Made by a program: the position numbers and the translations under genes
The notes under the pieces: model-generated
What the model was told of the DNA's origin: nothing
Databases searched by the model: none
The model's input: only the letters and a program-made list of their open reading frames with translations
Shown: positions 5,532 to 10,860 of the stretch, piece by piece
Layout: each line of letters begins with the position of its first letter
Position numbering within the stretch: position 1 is the first letter of the stretch
Assembly: GCA_964344145.1 (NCBI GenBank)
Contig: CAYFME010000018.1
Coordinates: forward strand, 1-14,839
Direction of reading: 5' to 3'
Source: JABJOE01 sp964344145
GTDB lineage: Bacteria > Patescibacteriota > Patescibacteriia > UBA9934
Length of the DNA stretch: 14,839 bases

Positions 5532-6008
5532 ATGATGAATATGAAAAAGCTTAACACGATTCTGATCGTCGGCATCATCCTGTTATCCACCGTCCTCCTC
5601 GTTGGTCGGCTGTTTGATGCGACCTGGGCCGGCGGTGACGGATACGACGAGCAGGGTGTGGCGATCGTGGATGAGGTTGAGTATCAGCGCGGCGAGATAA
5701 TTGAAACGAGTGAAGATGAGTGGATCGAGGTTTCGATCCTCGACAACACGGTTTGGCTATATGAAAACACGCAGCTCAAACTCATCAATCTAACAGACGA
5801 CAATGTTGAGCTAACGGTCATTCAAGGCCGCGTTGTCATTTACGGCCGCGTGAACATGCGCATCCGCGAAGAAGTCACGTTACTCGATGGCCTGTACTCC
5901 TACGTCCACTACAGCTGGCTTGACGAGACCGACGTTCAATACATCAACGACGACTTTGACTACGCCGAATCAGAAGCGGCTGACTTTTACGAGTGGGTTT
6001 TGTACTAA
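5532..6008 (+). CDS. Membrane-anchored FecR-like domain protein
   Basis: A 158-residue protein with one N-terminal membrane segment (about residues 8-25, TILIVGIILLSTVLLVG) and no cleavage site or lipobox seen, so the rest is probably displayed outside. Residues about 45-105 resemble the FecR beta fold: GEIIETSEDEWIEVSILDNTVWLYENTQLKLINL followed by VELTVIQGRVVIYG matches the FecR pattern of a short 'xGxxI.T....v.l.dns.v.L.ENT.l' run and then a 'v.G.v' strand. The C-terminal 35 residues are very acidic and rich in Asp, Tyr and Glu. No FecI sigma factor or TonB receptor is nearby, so this is not a classic iron signalling protein. ATG at 5532, 5535 or 5541 (MKKLNT) could each be the start. Its stop overlaps the stop of the convergent nuclease gene by four bases. 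Confidence 0.75.
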   Translation: MMNMKKLNTILIVGIILLSTVLLVGRLFDATWAGGDGYDEQGVAIVDEVEYQRGEIIETSEDEWIEVSILDNTVWLYENTQLKLINLTDDNVELTVIQGRVVIYGRVNMRIREEVTLLDGLYSYVHYSWLDETDVQYINDDFDYAESEAADFYEWVLY

Positions 6009-7432
6009 AAGACAAACTCTTGCGAATACTGCGGGATGATGATCTCCGCCTCGCTTTCTTCTGCTAGAAACGTTTTAAACTGTGGCTTTACTTCTGGATC
6101 TCCGTGGACGAGAAAGATCTTGTCTACGTTCCCGTTCTTTGGCTTCAACCAACGTCGAAGCTTGTTGCGGTCGCCGTGGGCGGAAAATGATCCAATGGCC
6201 TTCACGGTCGCTTTCACCTCATACGGCTTCTCATGAATCGTCACCTTGGTTGCGCCGTCTTTGATTTGTCGTCCAAGCGTTCCTTCTGCTTGATAGCCAA
6301 TAATCAACACACCACTCTTCTCGTCAGGTAGGTAACGCTTCAAGTGATGCAAAATGCGACCACCCGTCATCATGCCAGATCCGGCAATAATGATCTTTGG
6401 ACCATGGTCTGCGTTGATTTTTTTCGACGCATCCATAGGAAGAGTCTCATTCAGCCGAGGGAAGCTGAAAAAATCTTTGTCTGGACTCGTCCCTATTGGA
6501 CGATCAAAACGGAGATAGTGTTTGAAATGACGATAGATCTCGGTTGCACGAATGGCCAGTGGACTATCGAGATAGATAGGCACCTGAGGCAGAATCTTCT
6601 CGTCTGTCAGCTGATCCAACTCATACAGCAACTCTTGCGTACGCTCGATGGAAAACGCAGGGATCAACAACGTCCCGCCGCGATTGATGATACTTGAAAC
6701 CATCTGGACTAACTCTTTGTTACGATTTGGAACTGGTTCGTGGTCGCGATTCCCGTAGGTTGTTTCGCACACCACGATGTTGGCATGATCAATTGGATCC
6801 GTGTCTGGCAGAATCGGCACGTCTTCGTTTCCAATGTCGCCACTGAATAGGAAACGAACGTATCCATCTCGAGCGCCAGCGAGAGATCTATTCTCGGATA
6901 GATTTCTCCCTTCGGTCGAAATGGAGGGGCACTCTGACGCCAGCACGTCAATCGTTACGTAGGCTGACCCCAAAATATGTCCCGCATCATGGAACATAGC
7001 GTGTACGCCCGGCAGAATCTCAAACTGTGTGTGATAGTTCACGCCTTTCATCAACGACTCCATCAGCTTAACGTCCGCGGGAGAAAACAAAACCGCATCT
7101 CCATTTCGTCGGGCGTTTTCTGACATCACATGCTGCGCATCTTCAAGCACGATCGATGCGAGCGCTTTTGTTGGCGGTGTTGTATAGATAGGCCCACGAA
7201 ATCCCTGCTTCACAATCAACGGATAGCGACCCGTGTGATCATAATGCGCGTGGGTGATCACGCCCGCGTCGATGTCGTCAGCATTAAAACCAACTTCCTC
7301 CAGATTCTCCTGCGCCACCATACGTTCCCCTTGGAACATCCCACAGTCAATCAACAACTTCCCGCTTGAGACTTCCAACAAAAAACATGAGCCGGTTACC
7401 CCGCGCACGCCTCCATGGAACGAAAGCTTCAT
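6005..7432 (-). CDS. Beta-CASP metallo-beta-lactamase nuclease (CPSF/YSH1-like)
   Basis: A 475-residue metal-dependent RNA-processing exo/endonuclease of the MBL beta-CASP family. Metal motifs are HAHYDH (61-66), His152 in AGHILGSA and Asp199 in SGDIGN. ETTYG (223-227) and IPAFSIERTQELL (257-269) mark the beta-CASP domain. GSGMMTGGRI, GSFSAHGD and LVHGDPE at the C-terminus carry the later metal-binding His residues. All are intact. The ATG at 7432 overlaps the VKOR stop as ATGA, so it is coupled to that gene; the frame extends to 7507 but that part overlaps VKOR. Between TIDV (160-163) and RFLFSGD lies an insert of about 27 residues (164-190), hydrophilic and absent from the family's usual sequence, encoded largely by a palindromic repeat (6865-6923). 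The last codon overlaps the convergent FecR-like gene. Confidence 0.92.
   Translation of the reverse strand: MKLSFHGGVRGVTGSCFLLEVSSGKLLIDCGMFQGERMVAQENLEEVGFNADDIDAGVITHAHYDHTGRYPLIVKQGFRGPIYTTPPTKALASIVLEDAQHVMSENARRNGDAVLFSPADVKLMESLMKGVNYHTQFEILPGVHAMFHDAGHILGSAYVTIDVLASECPSISTEGRNLSENRSLAGARDGYVRFLFSGDIGNEDVPILPDTDPIDHANIVVCETTYGNRDHEPVPNRNKELVQMVSSIINRGGTLLIPAFSIERTQELLYELDQLTDEKILPQVPIYLDSPLAIRATEIYRHFKHYLRFDRPIGTSPDKDFFSFPRLNETLPMDASKKINADHGPKIIIAGSGMMTGGRILHHLKRYLPDEKSGVLIIGYQAEGTLGRQIKDGATKVTIHEKPYEVKATVKAIGSFSAHGDRNKLRRWLKPKNGNVDKIFLVHGDPEVKPQFKTFLAEESEAEIIIPQYSQEFVF
6865..6923. repeat. Palindromic repeat inserted in frame in the nuclease gene
   Basis: Bases 6865-6891 and 6898-6923 form an imperfect inverted repeat around TCTCGG (6892-6897); aligned arms differ at about six positions and one gap. 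On the minus strand one arm begins CATTTCGACCGAAGGGAG and the other ends GCTGGCGCTCGAGATG. It encodes residues 170-190 of the nuclease without stop codon or frame change. The style (CGACCGAAGGGAG ... CTCGAGATG) resembles interspersed palindromic repeats usually found between genes, and the partial element at 14456-14504 is similar. Confidence 0.65.
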
Positions 7433-7893
7433 AGTTTCTGCAATTTGTAGAGAGCTCCAGCGATAACCAAAATCGCTGCCTGCGACACCAAACAAAGCAA
7501 GCACCACGTGTAGAGTACAAATGCTTCAATGCTCGTAAGATACAAACTAAAGATAAGTCCGCCCGCACCGAGCATCAACAATATCTGCAGCAGCTTCTTT
7601 GAACGATTACGCATGTACAACATGATCCCACCAAAGAGCACCGCGTAGGCAAGAATGCCGAGCGCCGCAACCGGGATACCGAAAATCTCCGAGTACACGC
7701 TCTGGTTCACCACATGGCAATCAAACGTTTCGTTGATACTACAGAACTCGCTTGGCATCACTGCATAGTGCTCAAGCAACGATACGTAGGAGACAATCAG
7801 CCCAACGATGGAGGCGACCGCAATCAAGGTTGACCAACGTTCGCGCGGTGACTGTCCAGCGTCACACATTTTGGATCGTTTGCAGGTTCCCAT
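7429..7893 (-). CDS. Vitamin K epoxide reductase (VKOR) family protein
   Basis: A 154-residue membrane enzyme that passes electrons from a thioredoxin-like partner to quinone, the bacterial VKOR counterpart of DsbB. Four to five hydrophobic segments are visible. The loop cysteines are Cys51 and Cys59 (CSINETFDC), followed by the family signature VVNQSVYSEIFGIPVAALGILAY (61-83) and the active-site pair Cys131-Cys134 in WCLLC. The core is full length for a VKOR domain lacking the C-terminal thioredoxin; that partner is the separate gene immediately upstream, one base away. The ATG at 7893 is taken as start; ATG at 7869 is an alternative, as the first 14 residues (with two Cys) are not part of the fold. 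Stop overlaps the start of the nuclease gene (ATGA). Confidence 0.92.
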   Translation of the reverse strand: MGTCKRSKMCDAGQSPRERWSTLIAVASIVGLIVSYVSLLEHYAVMPSEFCSINETFDCHVVNQSVYSEIFGIPVAALGILAYAVLFGGIMLYMRNRSKKLLQILLMLGAGGLIFSLYLTSIEAFVLYTWCLLCLVSQAAILVIAGALYKLQKL

Positions 7894-7894
7894 A

Positions 7895-8287
7895 TTATTC
7901 TACGTCAGGTAATTCGCATCCAAACCATTCAGCCAACTCGTCCAACTGCTGAACGCCACCACGACGCTCGCCTGTATTCAAATTCTCCCATGTTGGCGTT
8001 CCGGTGATACCGTCATCCTCACAGAGATCAAAGTTCTGCGACCCACGCGCGGAACACTCCTTGCTATCAAGATGTCGATACGCCGTTCCAAACAACTCTT
8101 CCTGAATCGCGCAGTTGCTGCACCAGTACGCTTCGTAGACTTTCGCTCCGTTGTCCGTCAGACATTGGGCAAAATCGTCGTACGGAGATGGCGCGATGCG
8201 CTGCCAGATAATCGAACCGACCAGCAAGACGACCACGGCGAGACCGCCGACGAGAATACTCTTTGAAGATGACCAGGAAGAGCTCAT
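7895..8287 (-). CDS. Membrane-anchored thioredoxin, partner of VKOR
   Basis: A 130-residue protein with an N-terminal membrane anchor (about 10-27) and an extracytoplasmic thioredoxin fold. YDDFAQCLTDNGAKVYEAYWCSNCAIQEELFG closely matches the C-terminal thioredoxin domain of cyanobacterial and plant VKOR fusions (LTO1 type): redox pair Cys56/Cys59 (CSNC), extra cysteines Cys42, Cys78 and Cys89, the cis-proline motif GTPTW (96-100), and a final LDELAEWFG helix. It should oxidise secreted proteins and be re-oxidised by the VKOR encoded one base downstream. ATG at 8287 is preferred (GAAAGA eight to nine bases upstream); ATG at 8317 overlaps the predicted -10 box and is unlikely. First gene of the three-gene operon, divergent from the dihydrouridine synthase. 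Confidence 0.9.
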   Translation of the reverse strand: MSSSWSSSKSILVGGLAVVVLLVGSIIWQRIAPSPYDDFAQCLTDNGAKVYEAYWCSNCAIQEELFGTAYRHLDSKECSARGSQNFDLCEDDGITGTPTWENLNTGERRGGVQQLDELAEWFGCELPDVE

Positions 8288-8301
8288 AAATCTTTCATTG
8301 A

Positions 8302-8331
8302 TTGACAATGAGGACATTTTACGGCATCATT
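8302..8331 (+). promoter_or_regulatory. Promoter of the dihydrouridine synthase gene
   Basis: A perfect TTGACA (8302-8307) followed after 17 bases by CATCAT (8325-8330). Transcription would start around 8337, practically at the ATG at 8339, so the mRNA may be leaderless. It overlaps the opposite promoter at 8316-8344. Confidence 0.45.
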
Positions 8332-8344
8332 GCGGTCGATGCAA
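8316..8344 (-). promoter_or_regulatory. Promoter of the thioredoxin-VKOR-nuclease operon
   Basis: Read on the minus strand, TTGCAT (8344-8339) is followed after 17 bases by TAAAAT (8321-8316). Transcription would start near 8309, giving a leader of about 20 bases before the ATG at 8287. It overlaps the plus-strand promoter of the divergent gene. Confidence 0.55.
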
Positions 8345-9337
8345 CTCAATTGGAATGAACAAGAACGGCCTATTTTGGCGCTTTCGCCCATGGCTGATAT
8401 GACCGACTCTGCGTACTGTCAAATCGTACGCAATGTCGTGAACAGCGCAATCGACGATTCGCGCTTGATTGTGTTTCGCGAAATGGTGTCATCCGAGGCT
8501 GTGGTACGCGGAAACGAAAAGACGCTCGGCATGACAGAGATTCATCCAGCTGAACGGCCATTGGTGCAACAAATCTTTGGATCAAACCCGGATGTCATGG
8601 CGCGCGCCGCGGCATTTGTTGACGAACACTACCGACCTGAAGGGATCGACATTAACATGGGCTGCCCCGTGTACAAGCTCACGCATACGTTCAATGGTGC
8701 AGCGCTCATGAAAGATGTTGAGACCGCAACGAAGATTGTTAAGGCAATGAAAGCAGCGATTACGGTTCCTCTTTCGGTGAAGATGCGCGCCGGTTGGGAG
8801 GATCACAACGAGTGTGTAGAGTTCGCAAAACACATCGAAGACGCCGGGGCTGATCTCATCACCGTCCACGGCCGCACAAAGAAACAGGCCTATGCCGGCC
8901 TCTCTAACCGTGATGTTGTTGCGCAAGTGAAACAATCTGTGTCGATTCCGGTACTGTATAACGGAGACGTGTTTGCGTGGGAGGATTATTTTGAAGCGCT
9001 CGAGCAGACGGGATGCGACGGCGTGTTAATTGCACGAGGTGGTCTTGGCAATCCGTGGATTTTTAAACAAATTGAGCAGAAACTGGCAGGGCAAACGCCA
9101 GACGACGTTTCCCTCACCGAACGCATCGGTGTGGCCATCGCCCACCTAGACCAGCACCTTACACAATACGGTATGGATCGGCTGCCAACCTTTCGCAAGC
9201 ATCTCTCTTGGTATCTCAAGGGTGTGCCAGGATTCAAACCATATAAACAAACGGTAATGACTGCCAAGGACCGTCAAACGGTCGTGGATACACTCGAATC
9301 ATTCGCCGCGGGCAAGGCGTTGACAACCGAAGCTTAA
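8339..9337 (+). CDS. dus: tRNA-dihydrouridine synthase
   Basis: A 332-residue FMN enzyme that reduces uridines to dihydrouridine in tRNA D-loops. The TIM-barrel signature is clear: LALSPMADMTDSAYC (13-27), the catalytic Cys109 in INMGCPVYKL, AALMKD (121-126), VPLSVKMRAGWE (143-153), the FMN/phosphate motifs DLITVHGRT (172-180) and VLYNGDV, and GVLIARGGLGNPWIF. The C-terminal helical RNA-binding domain is present. It looks closest to DusB-like bacterial members but the subtype is not certain. ATG at 8339 is taken as the start because it falls where the predicted transcript begins; the frame extends three codons to a TTG at 8330, inside the -10 box. Upstream of a RimK-like gene, which has its own promoter. 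Confidence 0.93.
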   Translation: MQLNWNEQERPILALSPMADMTDSAYCQIVRNVVNSAIDDSRLIVFREMVSSEAVVRGNEKTLGMTEIHPAERPLVQQIFGSNPDVMARAAAFVDEHYRPEGIDINMGCPVYKLTHTFNGAALMKDVETATKIVKAMKAAITVPLSVKMRAGWEDHNECVEFAKHIEDAGADLITVHGRTKKQAYAGLSNRDVVAQVKQSVSIPVLYNGDVFAWEDYFEALEQTGCDGVLIARGGLGNPWIFKQIEQKLAGQTPDDVSLTERIGVAIAHLDQHLTQYGMDRLPTFRKHLSWYLKGVPGFKPYKQTVMTAKDRQTVVDTLESFAAGKALTTEA

Positions 9338-9348
9338 CAACGTATCCT
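9320..9348 (+). promoter_or_regulatory. Promoter of the RimK-like gene
   Basis: TTGACA (9320-9325), 17 bases, then TATCCT (9343-9348). It begins inside the last codons of the dihydrouridine synthase gene and spans its stop. Transcription would start near 9355, about 20 bases before the ATG at 9375. No Shine-Dalgarno site is present in that leader. Confidence 0.5.
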
Positions 9349-9374
9349 TTTGTCGTCTAAACGCATTCCCCTTT

Positions 9375-10319
9375 ATGCGCATTGGAATTCTCTCTTTTGT
9401 CAGTGGCCCCAAAGGACTTGCCAAAGGTACGAAGAAGATCATCAAGGAGGCAAAGTCCCGCGGTCACAAAGTCAAAGTCTTTTACACGCCCTACGTTGGG
9501 CTCGTTTTTGGCAACGGAAAGAAGTTGACGTACAAGGGGAAGGTGCTCAATCCAGCAAAATACGATGCGATTGTTGTGCGCCCTGGGTTTACGCAAGACC
9601 CAAGTGTGAACTCATCCATCATCAAACAGTTCCAGCTCGCCGGTTTCTACGTCCTCAACGGATACATCGGCGTGTTCCGTGCAAAGAACAAAATCCGAAC
9701 CATGCAAATGCTCGATCACTTCGGCATCCCGGTTCCAAAGACGGTCGTGTTGCGAGATTCTTCCCTCCTTGCAGAGGCTGCGCAAGAATTCCGCTACCCT
9801 ATCATCATCAAGGCCGTATACGGTACGCACGGACGTGGCGTCTTCTTAGCAGAGTCCAAACGATCGCTCAAACCGATTGTTGAGTACCTGACCGCCAAGG
9901 AAAAAGGACCCGTCTTTGTGCAAGAGTATATTGCTGAGGCAAAAGGAAAAGACCTGCGTGTCTTCGTTCTTGGAAAGAAGATCGTTGCCGCAACGGAACG
10001 GTTCGCCAAAGGTGGAGAGTTCCGCGCAAACTTCAGTATTGGCGGTGGATTGCAAAACGTGAAACTCACGAAAGAAGAACGAGCCGTTGCCAAGCGTGCA
10101 GCGCAAGTATTGAATCTCGACATCGCCGGCGTGGACATCCTGCGAACCAAATCTGGACCAAAGGTAATCGAGGTGAATTCAAACCCAGGTATCACAAGTA
10201 TCACAAAGGGCTCTGGTATCGATGTCGCTGCGAAACTCGTGAACTTCATCGAACACCGTGTTGAAAAATACGGTCAAAAGAAAAAGAAACCGCTGCTCAA
10301 ACGAGCCATGAAGGAATAA
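9375..10319 (+). CDS. RimK-like ATP-grasp ligase
   Basis: A 314-residue ATP-grasp enzyme of the RimK type, expected to add an amino acid to a carboxylate by an acyl-phosphate route. RimK itself adds glutamates to ribosomal protein S6; relatives make other peptides or act in coenzyme synthesis, so the substrate is open. Visible: the entry helix KNKIRTMQMLDHFGIPVPKT (104-123), the ATP strand and glycine loop PIIIKAVYGTHGRGV (142-156), FVQEYIAEAKGKDLRVFVLG (181-200), RANFSIGGG (217-225) and the metal site AGVDIL ... VIEVNSNPG (251-272). The tail is strongly basic (KKKKPLLKRAMK), as if to bind RNA or the ribosome. The ATG at 9375 starts the typical first strand MRIGILSF. Its 3' terminator overlaps the stop of the convergent riboflavin kinase gene. 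Confidence 0.88.
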   Translation: MRIGILSFVSGPKGLAKGTKKIIKEAKSRGHKVKVFYTPYVGLVFGNGKKLTYKGKVLNPAKYDAIVVRPGFTQDPSVNSSIIKQFQLAGFYVLNGYIGVFRAKNKIRTMQMLDHFGIPVPKTVVLRDSSLLAEAAQEFRYPIIIKAVYGTHGRGVFLAESKRSLKPIVEYLTAKEKGPVFVQEYIAEAKGKDLRVFVLGKKIVAATERFAKGGEFRANFSIGGGLQNVKLTKEERAVAKRAAQVLNLDIAGVDILRTKSGPKVIEVNSNPGITSITKGSGIDVAAKLVNFIEHRVEKYGQKKKKPLLKRAMKE

Positions 10320-10328
10320 ACAAGAAAC

Positions 10329-10357
10329 AAAGAATGACCCTCAACGGGTCATTCTTT
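10329..10357. terminator. Bidirectional terminator between RimK-like and riboflavin kinase genes
   Basis: AAAGAATGACCC (10329-10340) pairs perfectly with GGGTCATTCTTT (10346-10357) across a TCAAC loop. The arm ends supply a T run on each strand, so it can stop transcripts from both sides. It includes the TGA stop of the riboflavin kinase gene (10349-10351). Confidence 0.85.
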
Positions 10358-10711
10358 TACTGTCAGTCGATCTTTACACAGTCCAATGTCATGGATGATT
10401 TTTTGTCGAAGGCGCTCCGTTGAATAGCCGTAAACATACTCGCTTACTTTCTCAACAATCTCACCAGCAATAACTTTTCCAAGAAGGTCGCCGCTAAAAT
10501 CAATAATGTGGACTTCGAACTTTGGTGCGTCTTCTTCTCCATAACATACCGACGCACCGTAGCGCTTTCCATCGTAATCGACCCAAGCAGCGTAAACGCC
10601 ATGCTCCATTTCTGGAACAGATGCTGGGTCCAGATTCGCTGTTGCTGCGCCGAAAACGCGCTCAGCCAACCCAGCTCCCTTCACCACTTTTCCGCAAAAG
10701 GTGATCGACAT
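10349..10711 (-). CDS. Stand-alone riboflavin kinase domain
   Basis: A 120-residue protein matching the C-terminal flavokinase domain of RibF, which phosphorylates riboflavin to FMN with ATP. The six-stranded barrel signature is visible: ITFCGKVVKGAGLAERVFG (3-21), the nucleotide/metal motif as ATANL (23-27; normally PTANL), GVYAAWVDYDGKRYGASVCYGE (38-59), the catalytic Glu66 in FEVHIIDF and the end of the barrel SGDLLGKVI (73-81), then the helix usually found at the C-terminus. The FAD synthetase (nucleotidyltransferase) half of bacterial RibF is absent, and the proline of PTAN is replaced by Ala. It may thus resemble eukaryotic single-domain riboflavin kinases. FMN would serve the dihydrouridine synthase encoded nearby, though that link is only suggestive. 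Own promoter at 10727-10755. Confidence 0.82.
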   Translation of the reverse strand: MSITFCGKVVKGAGLAERVFGAATANLDPASVPEMEHGVYAAWVDYDGKRYGASVCYGEEDAPKFEVHIIDFSGDLLGKVIAGEIVEKVSEYVYGYSTERLRQKIIHDIGLCKDRLTVKE

Positions 10712-10726
10712 AAAATCAACGCCGGC

Positions 10727-10755
10727 ACTATACCAAGTATTGACCTCTGGATCAA
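10727..10755 (-). promoter_or_regulatory. Promoter of the riboflavin kinase gene
   Basis: On the minus strand TTGATC (10755-10750), 17 bases, then TATAGT (10732-10727) preceded by TGG, an extended -10. Transcription would begin near 10720, leaving under ten bases before the ATG at 10711, too short for a ribosome site or an FMN riboswitch. Confidence 0.6.
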
Positions 10756-10791
10756 TCGGAAACTGTCAGACGGTAATGGACAAATAAAGGC

Positions 10792-10850
10792 TGAGGATGC
10801 GTTGCCAGACCGCCGGAGCAGCCGCACCGGAAGCTGGTAACGTATCCTCA
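10792..10850. repeat. Long hairpin downstream of murF
   Basis: TGAGGATGCGTTGCCAG (10792-10808) pairs with CTGGTAACGTATCCTCA (10834-10850) in plus-strand RNA over all 17 positions, two of them G-U; in minus-strand RNA those two are A-C mismatches. The loop can form an inner CCGG/CCGG stem. It lies 10 bases after the murF stop. On the minus strand it is followed by GCCTTTATTTG, so it may be the murF terminator, but the base-pairing bias favours a plus-strand RNA. Confidence 0.55.
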
Positions 10851-10860
10851 ACCCCTCCGA

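Noticed and set aside
6865..6923. Single-spacer CRISPR or insertion sequence end
   Set aside because: There is one inverted repeat only, no direct repeat series, and no transposase; it is translated through in frame.
10712..10760. FMN riboswitch ahead of the riboflavin kinase
   Set aside because: The predicted leader is under ten bases, too short for an FMN aptamer, and none of its conserved segments is visible.
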